The notes beneath the pieces are model-generated. The model was not told the DNA's origin, did no database searches, and saw only the letters and a list, made by a program, of their open reading frames with translations. Positions 17,911-26,380 of a stretch of 53,560 nucleotides of DNA are shown here, in pieces. Position 1 is the stretch's first letter, and every line of letters begins with the position of its first letter. The translations under genes were made by a program, and so were the position numbers. This DNA comes from Prevotella sp. (GTDB taxonomy: Bacteria > Bacteroidota > Bacteroidia > Bacteroidales > Bacteroidaceae): contig JAFZSR010000060.1 in NCBI GenBank assembly GCA_017619275.1, positions 1 through 53,560 of the forward strand, in the 5' to 3' direction.

Positions 17911-18792
17911 CTAAATTGTGGGATAATCGTCTGCGCCTGCTCCTTGTCGCCGAATCAAATCCTGATAGTTTTTCATTTGCTTGCGGACAGCTTTCAAAGC
18001 CTTGTATTTTGATACTACCATGTTGGCAACCAATAGCAATATTGCCACACATGCAATACCAATCAGATAGTCCTTAATGCGATGGAACAATGATTGATAA
18101 GCAGATTGCTGTATTTTCTTCGACATCACCTGAACAATGGAATATTGCTCGGTGAGTGCTTCCATACGCTTTGACAGCATGGGTAACACCTCTACAGCTT
18201 GCTGAGCCTTGCCGTAGTTCTCTTGTATCTGCGTGAAGAGTGTTTGCTCCTGGGCCTTGACCTTCTCCAGATAAGGCTCCGTCTTTTTTAACAACGATAG
18301 CTTATAAGCTTTTTTATAAAGTTTTTTATATACGCTGTCCTTTCCTTGTATCAGCTGTTCAGCCTTGACAAAATTGGCAAGTGCGTCGCATTTCTGCTTT
18401 TTCGACGTAATGGAATCGGCCGCCACCAATTTTGCCTGAAGCACATTGGCCATTAGATTCATCAAATCCTCATTATCGGAAATGTCTACCTGCATGGCCT
18501 GTACAAAGGTGTTCCAACGTAAATCTATCGCCTGAAAACGTTCGTCAAGCCTTTTTGCCTTATCGCTGAGTATCTGGGCATACTCCATAGTGAGTGGTAT
18601 GGCGTCAGAGAATCTCAACTGCATATCGCCGAAAGTAGCTAGTTGGGTAAAGTCGTCTACATACTCTAACATACGGAACTCAATATCCTCAGCCAGCAAA
18701 TCTGTCTCATTTCCTATTTCAGGAAGCTGAGCCAGCGCTGTCATGGGGAATAGCAAGAAGCCCCAAAGTAGTATGTGTTTTATTATCTGCAT
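17911..18792 (-). CDS. Exported coiled-coil protein with C-terminal membrane anchor (T6SS operon)
   Basis: I do not recognise a family. The 293-aa protein has a cleavable signal peptide (1-21, ending 'MTALAQ'), a mostly alpha-helical, Lys/Glu-rich periplasmic body with heptad character (about 100-235), one membrane helix (about 241-261) and a basic cytoplasmic tail of about 30 residues. Its start overlaps the end of the preceding gene by 10 nt, a sign of translational coupling. The RING/FHA gene follows 25 nt after its stop. Exported helical protein, tail in the cytoplasm and T6SS neighbours together suggest a periplasm-spanning part of the membrane complex, replacing TssJLM or TssN-Q. Confidence 0.75.
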   Translation of the reverse strand: MQIIKHILLWGFLLFPMTALAQLPEIGNETDLLAEDIEFRMLEYVDDFTQLATFGDMQLRFSDAIPLTMEYAQILSDKAKRLDERFQAIDLRWNTFVQAMQVDISDNEDLMNLMANVLQAKLVAADSITSKKQKCDALANFVKAEQLIQGKDSVYKKLYKKAYKLSLLKKTEPYLEKVKAQEQTLFTQIQENYGKAQQAVEVLPMLSKRMEALTEQYSIVQVMSKKIQQSAYQSLFHRIKDYLIGIACVAILLLVANMVVSKYKALKAVRKQMKNYQDLIRRQGAGADDYPTI

Positions 18793-19949
18793 GTCCTGTT
18801 GAAGTATTTTTCAGCCTGACGGAAAATGTTAACAGCCTTGCGCTCTTCCGCAGAGGAATTTCCACTGCTCCTAATAATGATACCCGTATCTTGAATGATG
18901 CTGCGACACTGGCTGACCAAATCGGATCGCTCCACGTCATCGCTACTGCTAATCCATTGCGATACCATACGGTCTATTTGGCGGGCATTAGCCAAAATCA
19001 TCTTAGCATTCTTTGCGTGGTCTTTAGCATCGAAGGCCCCAGAAACCACCGTCTCGTCCATTCCCTGTTTGACGTGCATAGTGGCCAGAGAGTCTGCAAT
19101 TTGGTTATATTGTCGGCGCAGCTCCTGAATGTCTGGGCAGGGACTCTTATCGTTGTTATGTGGGAATTGTGCCACCAGTGTAGCCTGCAGTTCTTGAAAC
19201 GCATGGAGTGCCTCTGCAGAGCTGACCACTCTCTTGAGATATCTTTTCTTCAGTGTCGCATAACTCTTGCTGACAGCCGCAAGCGACTTTTGAGCAGTAC
19301 CCATTTCCTCGTCAAGACCGAAGCATGGATTACGTTGTATGGTTACCTGGTATTCCAAATCAAGGTCTTTGCCATAGCTTATTTCGTAGTAGGTGGCGAG
19401 GCCCTTGCGGCGGTTGATGTCGAGAAACATCAGGTCGCGCAGCCTCACAGTGACATGGTTGCGACGGTTCTGTATGTCGAAGGTCTGCTCAATGTAGTCG
19501 TTTACCATCTTCAGCTCCTGCTTCCTGGGCTGCAGACCCTCATATTCTATCCATTTCTTGAAGACATGCTTTTTGAGGGGTCTGGGCAGCGACTGACGAT
19601 ATGTCTTACTCAGCTTGAAACAATCGTCGGGATTGGCGGTGACAACGTATGGCAGCCGATCATAATGTATCTTTCGGTGGCAACCTATAGTGCCCTTATA
19701 AGGGGTGTCGTCCCAGAACACGAAGAGTGTCCTAAAGGAAATAATGCTCACGGTAAGCGTGTTATCCTGTTCGTTAAAGCGGAACTTCACCATGAGGTCC
19801 TTATCGGTAGCATCAGTGGCCAAGGCGACATGGTCGGTATAGGATGTGTCGGCCGACAAGGTGACCGGCCTGACAGTCCTGGCCTGCGACACAACGGCTG
19901 TCAGCCAGCACAACACCAGCAGTAATGCCCGGTATTTCTTTCTCAACAT
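18783..19949 (-). CDS. Exported protein of unknown family (T6SS operon)
   Basis: 388 aa from the ATG at 19949 (an in-frame ATG at 19961 adds only 'MKSE'). A signal peptide (1-23, 'LLLVLCWLTAVVSQA') precedes a beta-rich domain (about 30-185) and an alpha-helical, Cys-poor C-terminal half (about 195-388) with coiled-coil character. No enzyme motif is visible. It lies 55 nt after the E2-like gene and overlaps the next gene by 10 nt. With the next two proteins it makes up a block of three exported or membrane proteins at the end of the operon, so a role in the envelope-spanning base of the T6SS is likely but unproven. Confidence 0.72.
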   Translation of the reverse strand: MLRKKYRALLLVLCWLTAVVSQARTVRPVTLSADTSYTDHVALATDATDKDLMVKFRFNEQDNTLTVSIISFRTLFVFWDDTPYKGTIGCHRKIHYDRLPYVVTANPDDCFKLSKTYRQSLPRPLKKHVFKKWIEYEGLQPRKQELKMVNDYIEQTFDIQNRRNHVTVRLRDLMFLDINRRKGLATYYEISYGKDLDLEYQVTIQRNPCFGLDEEMGTAQKSLAAVSKSYATLKKRYLKRVVSSAEALHAFQELQATLVAQFPHNNDKSPCPDIQELRRQYNQIADSLATMHVKQGMDETVVSGAFDAKDHAKNAKMILANARQIDRMVSQWISSSDDVERSDLVSQCRSIIQDTGIIIRSSGNSSAEERKAVNIFRQAEKYFNRTCR

Positions 19950-20004
19950 TTCACTCTTCATTATTCAATTGTCACTTGGGACTACTTGCTAATATTTATT
20001 CTTT

Positions 20005-20607
20005 TCATTCTTCATTTTTCACATAAAAAGGTATCCATCCTTGCGGCTCGCCCTGTTTTCGAACCCATGCCGCCACCTGCAAGTCCTCTGGATAGGGAGG
20101 TTCGAGTGTTGCGTGCCACGTGTCGTAACGCAGATAGGAAGCGACTCTTCGCACAGCCCACAACAAGCTGGTGTAGGTATCAGTCATATTGATGCACACC
20201 CTGCCGGCGAAGTTGCCAAAATAACAGATGTTGGGGTGCCAGGGATGGGGTATGGGCAATCCTTGTTGGTCGGTGATGAGAAAATGAAACGCAGGTGGCG
20301 CGTCCACCTGGGGGTAGTTCGGGGGCAGCTCAACCATCATCTGGAAATGTGTGGCAAAGCAAGGCTCGTTGGTGATTCCAGGCTCGTCGAGATGCTCCAC
20401 ATTGGTTACACCGCAGATACTACGCAGGTGATAGTCTATGAGATAGGCTGTCGGCAGGCCATCAACGTTTGTCTTCACCACAGAACAACCAATGTCGGAA
20501 CGCCCGTTGAGGCCTTGTTCCAACAGCTGCCACTCAGCTAGTAACCGGCGGTTGCGCCCGCTGAGGCGGCGGAAATCGAACTCATCACTCTTCACTTCTT
20601 CAATCAT
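20005..20607 (-). CDS. E2 ubiquitin-conjugating-enzyme-like protein
   Basis: A 200-aa protein with the UBC-fold landmarks in order: a beta-strand 'HFQMMVELPPNYPQVDAPP' (about 87-105, the E2 'YPxxPP' wing), the HPN tripeptide H124-P125-N126, and the candidate catalytic C138 in 'GRVCINM', 12 residues after the Asn as expected for E2s. A Trp and helix follow ('SLLWAVRRVASYLRYD'). In the known pathway the E2 takes a ubiquitin-like protein from E1 on this Cys and passes it to a lysine, often with a RING E3. It sits 24 nt downstream of the ubiquitin-like gene and shares the operon with an E1-like and a RING protein. The conserved HPN and Cys suggest an active enzyme, unlike RWD/UEV-type dead homologues. 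Confidence 0.85.
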   Translation of the reverse strand: MIEEVKSDEFDFRRLSGRNRRLLAEWQLLEQGLNGRSDIGCSVVKTNVDGLPTAYLIDYHLRSICGVTNVEHLDEPGITNEPCFATHFQMMVELPPNYPQVDAPPAFHFLITDQQGLPIPHPWHPNICYFGNFAGRVCINMTDTYTSLLWAVRRVASYLRYDTWHATLEPPYPEDLQVAAWVRKQGEPQGWIPFYVKNEE

Positions 20608-20631
20608 TCATAAAGAAAGTCTCTATCACAA

Positions 20632-20955
20632 TTACCCTGGGAACGGGTCGGGTACTAGATACACGGTGTCACCATTTCCAACATGATAGTCGGCCAGTGT
20701 CTGGTCAGTATGGCCAATGCGGGGCCGCAATACGCGAATCTCATGCACTTCGGGATCTTCCTTTCCGAAGAAATAGTCGATGGGCGCTCCAGTCTGGTCG
20801 ATGGATGGGAAGTCAAAGATCAGTTTGCCGTCGCTGCCAATGGCATGACGCAGGTTGGTAATCAGCGTGCTCAGCGGGGCATTGGGATTGACAACCCTGA
20901 ATTTGACTGTCTTGTTCTTGTAGACGATGTTTAACAGGAAATCATTTTCTTCCAT
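20632..20955 (-). CDS. Ubiquitin-like (beta-grasp) protein ending in Gly
   Basis: A 107-aa protein that reads as a beta-grasp domain: two N-terminal strands ('FLLNIVYKNKTVKFRVVN'), a helix ('LSTLITNLRHAIG'), then the ubiquitin-type C-terminal pattern 'QTLADYHVGNGDTVYLV', equivalent to 'xTLxDYNIxxxSTLHLV' of ubiquitin. It ends directly after Gly107 ('PFPG') with no extension, so the tail would be ready for E1 activation without a processing protease. A single terminal Gly, not GG, is unusual but known in bacterial ubiquitin-like proteins. Its ATG is 1 nt from the tssF stop codon and the E2 follows 24 nt later, so production is probably coupled to TssF. YukD-like non-conjugated function is the alternative. 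Confidence 0.8.
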   Translation of the reverse strand: MEENDFLLNIVYKNKTVKFRVVNPNAPLSTLITNLRHAIGSDGKLIFDFPSIDQTGAPIDYFFGKEDPEVHEIRVLRPRIGHTDQTLADYHVGNGDTVYLVPDPFPG

Positions 20956-20956
20956 A

Positions 20957-22672
20957 TCATTGTTTCTTTTCTTCTATTTGTATGTTCACATAGATGGGAT
21001 AGACACCCGTGCTCCTCACCTCCATCATCTTCTGCAGCAACATCTCGGCCTGGGCTATCTTGTCGGTGAAGCTGCGTCGAATGAAGTTGCTGTCCTGCAG
21101 GCAGATGTCGACATAGATGCCATAGCCGCAGTCGCTGCGGTCCTGTTGCTGCTGCACGGTGATGCTGCTCACCATGGCGTTACTGATAGAGTATCGGCTC
21201 ATCAATGTCGTATAGCAGAACAGCTTGATGTCGGCTGGCGTGACGATGCGGTCGTTGGACGTCATGAAATAGCTCAGCATAGCAGGTATGGCTTCGGCAT
21301 TGCTGACCTCGTTAAATCCTCCTGCGGGCTTGGCTATTTGCTTTGTGGCGGCAGCATCGAATCCTGGTGGCGGCACAAAACTGCTGTCGGCCTTCAGGCT
21401 TTCATTGACAAGGCTGCCCTCGGTGGTGAGGTAGTCGATGTCGAGGCTGAAGGTGGCATCGCTGCCGAATGCCGTCGGCTGGATGACAAGATAGACGCCG
21501 CCGATGTTGCGCCACGGCTCTTGACTGGCCGCTCGCGACAGCTTTGCCAGTGCCTCTTGCAGGTCGCGGGCCATCGCCGACAGGTTGTTGTCCTTCAGGT
21601 GGAGGAAGGCATAGTAGTCGCTGCTGAACTTTGTGACCAGGCTGTTCACCAGGCGTGTCAGCGCCCCTTGGTTGAAACGGTCGGCGGCCACACGCCTTAC
21701 CTCCACCGGAGTCTTTCCAAATAGCTGCTCCTGAGCGGGAGGGATGAGATGCATCAGCTGCGGACCTTGGCCCTCCTTGGCGTCATTGTCGCTGCCACCA
21801 GCCACCCTTACCAGCGGCGTGGTAGCACTCAGCGAGGCAGTGTTCAGCTGGGCGTTGACCAGCAGTATGGCGTTCAGCGAGAAGTGACTCTTGTCGAACA
21901 CGAAGTCGTCGGAAATGCCAGTGAAGTCGAACTCCAGCTCCACCAGCTCCGACTCCATGGGCATCAGTGGCTTGCTGGTGCTCTTCGCCACACAAAACAG
22001 TGCCACGTTCTGGCGGGCGTAGAGGTCGAGACCTGTCATGGCTGCCTGATACATCTGACGGCGGTTGTAGAGGAGGGTTGTGAGCGAGAAACAGCGCTGC
22101 AGCGGCATGTCGGCATAGTCCCATGGTTTGACCAGCGGGAGCAGCATGCCGTTCATGGTCACCTTGACATCCCTGAAACGTGAGTCCCTGATGGCGAAGG
22201 TCATGCCCGTGAGGTCGCTGACAGGGTCGCGAAAGAGCAGCGTGAGCTTCCACCGGCGACCATCAAGCCTAATGATGGAGCGCACGGTGGCGTTGAAGAC
22301 ACGCGACTGGAGCAGCGGCATGAAAAGATGGTTGCTGTCTTTCAAGGCAAAAATGCTCTTCTCGTTGAGCACGGCCTCAGCTACGGTGTCCTGCAAGGCT
22401 GCCTCCACCACGGCGGTAGCAGGGATGGCATGGCCCACCTCGTAGGGTACAAGCAGGCGCGCAAATTCATCGAGCACGTCCTGCCGCAGCCGCTCTATCT
22501 CGCTGTCGGTCTCGTTGGCCTGCCAGGCCAGGGCCGTTATCAGCAGCGAGAACACAGGGTCGTGCTCCAGCCCTTCCAGCTGGTCGCTGTGGTCGCCCTG
22601 GCGCCAGATGCTGATGGTCTCGCTGAGCAGTTCTTCTGCCCGTTGGCGGGTGTTGTATGCTTCTTGTTTCAT
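20957..22672 (-). CDS. tssF: T6SS baseplate protein TssF
   Basis: 571 aa. The N-terminal region 'HDPVFSLLITALAWQANETDSEIERLRQDVLDEFARLLVPYEVGHAIPA' (about 36-85) matches the TssF/VasA opening, where helices precede 'LL.P......P'. TssF forms the baseplate wedge with TssG and TssE around the VgrG spike. The tssK-tssE order just upstream supports the call. It ends with TGA 1 nt before the ubiquitin-like gene, an unusually tight coupling for genes of different systems. Length is close to the usual 580-600 residues. Confidence 0.85.
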   Translation of the reverse strand: MKQEAYNTRQRAEELLSETISIWRQGDHSDQLEGLEHDPVFSLLITALAWQANETDSEIERLRQDVLDEFARLLVPYEVGHAIPATAVVEAALQDTVAEAVLNEKSIFALKDSNHLFMPLLQSRVFNATVRSIIRLDGRRWKLTLLFRDPVSDLTGMTFAIRDSRFRDVKVTMNGMLLPLVKPWDYADMPLQRCFSLTTLLYNRRQMYQAAMTGLDLYARQNVALFCVAKSTSKPLMPMESELVELEFDFTGISDDFVFDKSHFSLNAILLVNAQLNTASLSATTPLVRVAGGSDNDAKEGQGPQLMHLIPPAQEQLFGKTPVEVRRVAADRFNQGALTRLVNSLVTKFSSDYYAFLHLKDNNLSAMARDLQEALAKLSRAASQEPWRNIGGVYLVIQPTAFGSDATFSLDIDYLTTEGSLVNESLKADSSFVPPPGFDAAATKQIAKPAGGFNEVSNAEAIPAMLSYFMTSNDRIVTPADIKLFCYTTLMSRYSISNAMVSSITVQQQQDRSDCGYGIYVDICLQDSNFIRRSFTDKIAQAEMLLQKMMEVRSTGVYPIYVNIQIEEKKQ

Positions 22673-22749
22673 TCTGTCTTCATTTTCATTTCTGAGTCCA
22701 CTTTAAATCGTCGTTCCTGCTGCATAGGACAACGCGCAGCCACATTTCC

Positions 22750-23199
22750 TTATTTCCACACCTTGAGCGTAGTGTCATATTGGTATTTCTCTTGCGTCTC
22801 AGCGATGATGCCCGTCACGGTGACATAGACCTTGCGTTCTTGGCGCACGTACGACATGGTGGCTATGACATCCTCCAGCCTCGGCTCGTAAGCCTCGATG
22901 ACCTCCTTCAGCTCAGTGGCAAAGGTGTTGAGGTTTCTCGAATTGCCAGAGATCTTCTTGGAGTAGAGCGAGCTGTCCGCTGGGTCGCTGTCCGCCATGG
23001 AGTCGTAGATGACACCCTCGCGCTCGTTGAAGATCTCGAAGCGGAGGTTGTTGAACACAAAGCCGAACTGCAGGTCGATGGGACTCTCGCCCCGTGAGGT
23101 GTTCAGCAGCAGGTTCAGGAAGGAGTCAATCGACTCTTTCGGGCTGCTGCCTCTGAGAAGGCCGTTCCTCGTGATGCCTAAAGGTGCTATCAATCCCAT
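22750..23199 (-). CDS. tssE: T6SS baseplate protein TssE (gp25-like)
   Basis: 149 aa with the gp25/TssE signature 'ESIDSFLNLLLNTSRGESPIDLQFGF' (about 22-47), which includes the 'LLNTxRGE' motif that nucleates sheath assembly, and a C-terminal beta hairpin ('ERKVYVTVTGII'). TssE links the wedge to the first sheath ring. It lies 15 nt after tssK and 77 nt before tssF. Confidence 0.85.
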   Translation of the reverse strand: MGLIAPLGITRNGLLRGSSPKESIDSFLNLLLNTSRGESPIDLQFGFVFNNLRFEIFNEREGVIYDSMADSDPADSSLYSKKISGNSRNLNTFATELKEVIEAYEPRLEDVIATMSYVRQERKVYVTVTGIIAETQEKYQYDTTLKVWK

Positions 23200-23214
23200 G
23201 TCGGTTGTCGTAGG

Positions 23215-24351
23215 TTAAATGATGGGCATGAACTCGGTTTCCTCAGGTCCTGGCACGTAGAGTGCATTGTAGAGTGCGTCGTACAGGTCGGTGTAGAGGC
23301 AACCATTGAGTTTCCCGTACAGATCGTCGCCGAGCGCGCACTCCAGGTCGGGCTTCAGCGTCTCTTCAATATAGGCGGTAAGCTGTGCCGTCAGTTTCTG
23401 TTTCAGTTCCTGGCGCAGCTCCTCCTTGAGCTGTGCCAGCAGCTTCATGTACAGTTCGGGGTTGAGCTGTTCGTACAGCTCTTTCTTCGCCTGGGCCAGC
23501 AGAGCCTCGTAGTCGATGCTGTCATCCTCAAGCACCACACCGTCGAGCACACTCACAGCGCCGGCCATATAGCCTTCCAGCCATTTCAGCCACTCGGCCA
23601 CGTCGGCCTGTCGCGGCTGGGGAATCTCCATCGTCTCTTCCCTGTTGGGAGCCATGATGAAATATTCTATGGCCTGTGCTATCTCCTGGGTAAAGCTGAT
23701 GAAAGAAGATACGCGTCCCTCCATGTCCTGCGACTTCATCTGGAAGAGGTAGCGCATCATGGTGCGCTTGCCGTCGCCCTCGCGAAGGTTGGGGTGCTCG
23801 CTCAACTTCTGCAGCAGCTCGACATATCGCTGACGGTAGGCGCTGAACGCCCCATGGGCTGAGAGCAGCAGGCAAGGGGGGATGAACTCCTTGTCGACGG
23901 CAAAGACGCCACCCCCCACCTTGAACCGCGTGATGGGCAGCACGTCGCTGGCCATTACCTCCTCCAGCGTCTGGATGGCATAGTCGTAGCGCGGACGGAT
24001 ATATGGCACGCCCTCTTTCTCAAACGATGTAACTCCCGTTCCAAAGCCCACGGTGAGATAGTACACGTTGCCATAGAGCAGGGGGACAGTGATGCTCACG
24101 GGTTCATCGGCATGAAGGATTCTTCCCGATGGGAGGAGCGCCGTGGCCTCAAACTGGTCTATCTCAAACTTGTTGGTGTAGAACGTTCCCTGACAACTGA
24201 AGGGAGTGCCCGGCACCAGCCCCATGCAGTGGTTGCCCAAGGCGGCACGGATGGCCGTCTGCTGCCGGAAGTCCAAGTTGGCATCAAGGTCAAGGAAGGT
24301 CTGGGCGGTCAGCTCCATCCCGGGTTTCCAGTTTATTCGCGCGTTATACAT
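23215..24351 (-). CDS. tssK: T6SS baseplate adaptor TssK, with atypical C-terminus
   Basis: 378 aa. The start 'INWKPGMELTAQTFLDLD' matches the TssK motif 'V.W..GM.L..QHF', and 'LLPSGRILHADEPVSITVPLLYG' corresponds to the shoulder domain. TssK trimers link the baseplate to the membrane complex through their C-terminal head. Here the region after about residue 270 is a run of amphipathic Leu/Glu/Lys helices with repeated 'ELYxxLxxxL' and 'DLYDALYNAL' units, unlike a classical globular head. This fits a system with a different membrane partner. The tssG-tssK-tssE-tssF order supports the identity. Confidence 0.82.
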   Translation of the reverse strand: MYNARINWKPGMELTAQTFLDLDANLDFRQQTAIRAALGNHCMGLVPGTPFSCQGTFYTNKFEIDQFEATALLPSGRILHADEPVSITVPLLYGNVYYLTVGFGTGVTSFEKEGVPYIRPRYDYAIQTLEEVMASDVLPITRFKVGGGVFAVDKEFIPPCLLLSAHGAFSAYRQRYVELLQKLSEHPNLREGDGKRTMMRYLFQMKSQDMEGRVSSFISFTQEIAQAIEYFIMAPNREETMEIPQPRQADVAEWLKWLEGYMAGAVSVLDGVVLEDDSIDYEALLAQAKKELYEQLNPELYMKLLAQLKEELRQELKQKLTAQLTAYIEETLKPDLECALGDDLYGKLNGCLYTDLYDALYNALYVPGPEETEFMPII

Positions 24352-24384
24352 ATGTTTTTGTTTATTTACTCCATATACTCTTTT

Positions 24385-25179
24385 TCATTCAGCTACACAG
24401 GCTGCATCATAGTCCAGCACCATGCTCTTTCCTATCCCTGCGGGTCGGTTATGCCATTTCACGGCAAGAAGACTCTTTACCTCGAAGGGCAGGAGCCACT
24501 CCTGCAAAAAGAGGTGCAGGGGCTCTATGCTCTCGGAAAGCTGCAGGTACTGCTCTGCCGCGAGGTGGCTAACCAGCAGCTCATATTTCACCATGGGCAG
24601 CCAGCAGCGGGTGTTGTCGGTGTGGCTGTAGCGCCCTTTCGTCATGGTCACTTCGCAGCCAAGCAGTGCTGCCAGCAAGTCGCGAATCAGCAGCAGGTCA
24701 CCTCTCATGTTGCGCACGAAGGGCAGTAGCACACCCATCTCCCTGACGTAGGGATTCTGCTCTGCAGCCAGGTCGAAGTGGAAATAGGTTTTCAGCACGT
24801 ACTCCAACTTGCTGTCGAGCAGGGCCGACACCTGTCGCTCAATGGCCAGTTTCTGACGGAATGCGAAGGTGTCGAAGGGCTGGAACATGTCACGCAGCAG
24901 GCGCATACGACTGTTCTGCTCGCTGATGCCGTGTTCCTTATCGTCACCCTTCAGGCTGTCGTTTTGGAAGAGCAGCCCCTGAGGCAACAGCCGGGCAAAG
25001 CCGTCGCGTGCCACCTGCACCTCTTTTGTTTCAGCGTTCCACGACAGCACATCACAATTGTAGTTGCGGTAGAAGGTACCCATGTTCTGTACCTTCCACT
25101 GCTCCTCCATATCTGGATAGAGGTGGTTCAACAGCATTTCGGCGCTGATGTCCGACATATTCACCATCTCACTATTCAT
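24385..25179 (-). CDS. tssG: T6SS baseplate protein TssG
   Basis: 264 aa. 'VARDGFARLLPQGLLFQ' (about 56-72) resembles the 'SREGIYDxLPEGLFHQ' motif of Bacteroidetes TssG, and 'FQPFDTFAFRQKLAIERQ' followed by 'VRNMRGDLLLIRDLLAALLG' fits the later part of the family. TssG pairs with TssF in the baseplate wedge. The start is uncertain: ATGs at 25179, 25167 and 25158 are all possible, and the first lies in a simple 'gtgaataatgaatagtga' repeat that may be spacer. The E1-like gene is 31 nt upstream. Confidence 0.75.
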   Translation of the reverse strand: MNSEMVNMSDISAEMLLNHLYPDMEEQWKVQNMGTFYRNYNCDVLSWNAETKEVQVARDGFARLLPQGLLFQNDSLKGDDKEHGISEQNSRMRLLRDMFQPFDTFAFRQKLAIERQVSALLDSKLEYVLKTYFHFDLAAEQNPYVREMGVLLPFVRNMRGDLLLIRDLLAALLGCEVTMTKGRYSHTDNTRCWLPMVKYELLVSHLAAEQYLQLSESIEPLHLFLQEWLLPFEVKSLLAVKWHNRPAGIGKSMVLDYDAACVAE

Positions 25180-25210
25180 TATTCACTAATTCACTTGGCA
25201 GCAGGTCGAC

Positions 25211-26347
25211 TCATTCTATTTTCACATAGCAGTTGTTCACTTTGAGAATGTCGCGCTGGGGTATTCCCACTTGTGCCAGCGTCAGCTGCTGGTAGGGGAA
25301 GCGGTCGTCTAGCACCCGGTATTCGTGCTGCCGAAGGGCGGTGCGTGGTAGTCCGCGCAGTGAGGCATGCTCCTCCATCATTGCGGCCACCTGCCGTCCA
25401 GCACACATCATCTCCACCTGCTCGCCACTGGCGCATATCTCCACCATGTCGACGAAGCAGTCGCCCAGCACCACCTGGGGGTTGTCGTCGCCGAGCAGCT
25501 GGCGCAGGGCGGCCATGCACTCGCCCACCTTCATCGTCGTGGTGATGGCCGACGGCACCACCGGCTCCCAGCGTTCATGCACGGCACAGTCGTCGTCGTA
25601 GGCCTGGAAGGCCACCATGCGTGTGGTGAGGTGCTGCCCTTCGTAGCAGAACATTTTCCCGCATAGCGACGTCAGCTCCCCTTGCTCCAGCTGCTCGCTG
25701 TGTATGAGCTTCAGCGCCTCCTGCACCTGCACGGCACCAATGACCGAGGCGATGACGGGTGTGGTGGCAGCGCGGCCGGCCTCTTCGTTCTGCCTGATGA
25801 TGCCTGAGCAGGGCATGCGGCGCGCCAGGTCGTTCAGCCCTTCAGGGCCAAGGTTGCAGGCGTAGCAGTTCTCACCCGGCCGGAACACGCGTACCGTGCC
25901 CTCCAGGCCGTCGATGCCGCCGTCGACCCACGGCTTGCCTGCCCGCATGCAGTGGCGGTTGATGCAGTAGCGAGCCCAGCGGTTGTCGACACAGCCTATT
26001 ACCACGTCCACGTCACGAAACCACCCCAGCCCCACATCGTAGGCCACATCGCCGAAGATGGTCTGCACTTTGACCGTCGGGTTGATACTTCGCATGCGGT
26101 CGGCCACAGCATCGGTCTTGCGGCGGCGCTGGCGTGCGTCATTGCTTGTGAAGAGGATGGAGCGGCTGAGGTTGGAGGGCTCTACACAGTCGAAGTCGAC
26201 CACCACGAAGTGCTGCACGCCAAACAGCACGAGGTTCTTCAGCACCTCATTGCCCAAGGCTCCACAGCCAACGACCATCACCTTGGCCTTGGCCACCCGG
26301 TCGCTCCTGAACCAGGACAAGCGCGAAAACACCTCCTCACTGCTCAT
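25211..26347 (-). CDS. E1-like ubiquitin-activating enzyme (ThiF/MoeB superfamily)
   Basis: 378 aa with a complete E1-type adenylation core: nucleotide loop G27-x-G29-x2-G32 ('VVGCGALG'), D51/D53 in 'VDFDCVEPSNLSR' with N59 and R62, K77 in 'RRRKTDA', and D121 in 'GCVDNRWAR'. C161 and C164 ('CYAC') look like one zinc pair; C229 and C234 ('SLCGKMFC') may be the other, with unusual spacing. C180 in 'RMPCSGI' is a candidate thioester cysteine. About 115 residues follow the core (265-378), ending in 'QLTLAQVGIPQRDILKV', which looks beta-grasp-like and could act like an E2-binding ubiquitin-fold domain. ThiF or MoeB is unlikely, as no thiamine or molybdopterin genes are near; the Ubl and E2 are in the same operon, about 4.3 kb downstream. 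Confidence 0.85.
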   Translation of the reverse strand: MSSEEVFSRLSWFRSDRVAKAKVMVVGCGALGNEVLKNLVLFGVQHFVVVDFDCVEPSNLSRSILFTSNDARQRRRKTDAVADRMRSINPTVKVQTIFGDVAYDVGLGWFRDVDVVIGCVDNRWARYCINRHCMRAGKPWVDGGIDGLEGTVRVFRPGENCYACNLGPEGLNDLARRMPCSGIIRQNEEAGRAATTPVIASVIGAVQVQEALKLIHSEQLEQGELTSLCGKMFCYEGQHLTTRMVAFQAYDDDCAVHERWEPVVPSAITTTMKVGECMAALRQLLGDDNPQVVLGDCFVDMVEICASGEQVEMMCAGRQVAAMMEEHASLRGLPRTALRQHEYRVLDDRFPYQQLTLAQVGIPQRDILKVNNCYVKIE

Positions 26348-26380
26348 TTCTCTTTTTCTCGTTCTGGGCGAAGCACGCCA

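Noticed and set aside
25211-26347. Assignment of the E1-like gene as moeB or thiF
   Set aside because: No molybdopterin or thiamine genes are near, and a Ubl and E2 gene lie in the same operon.
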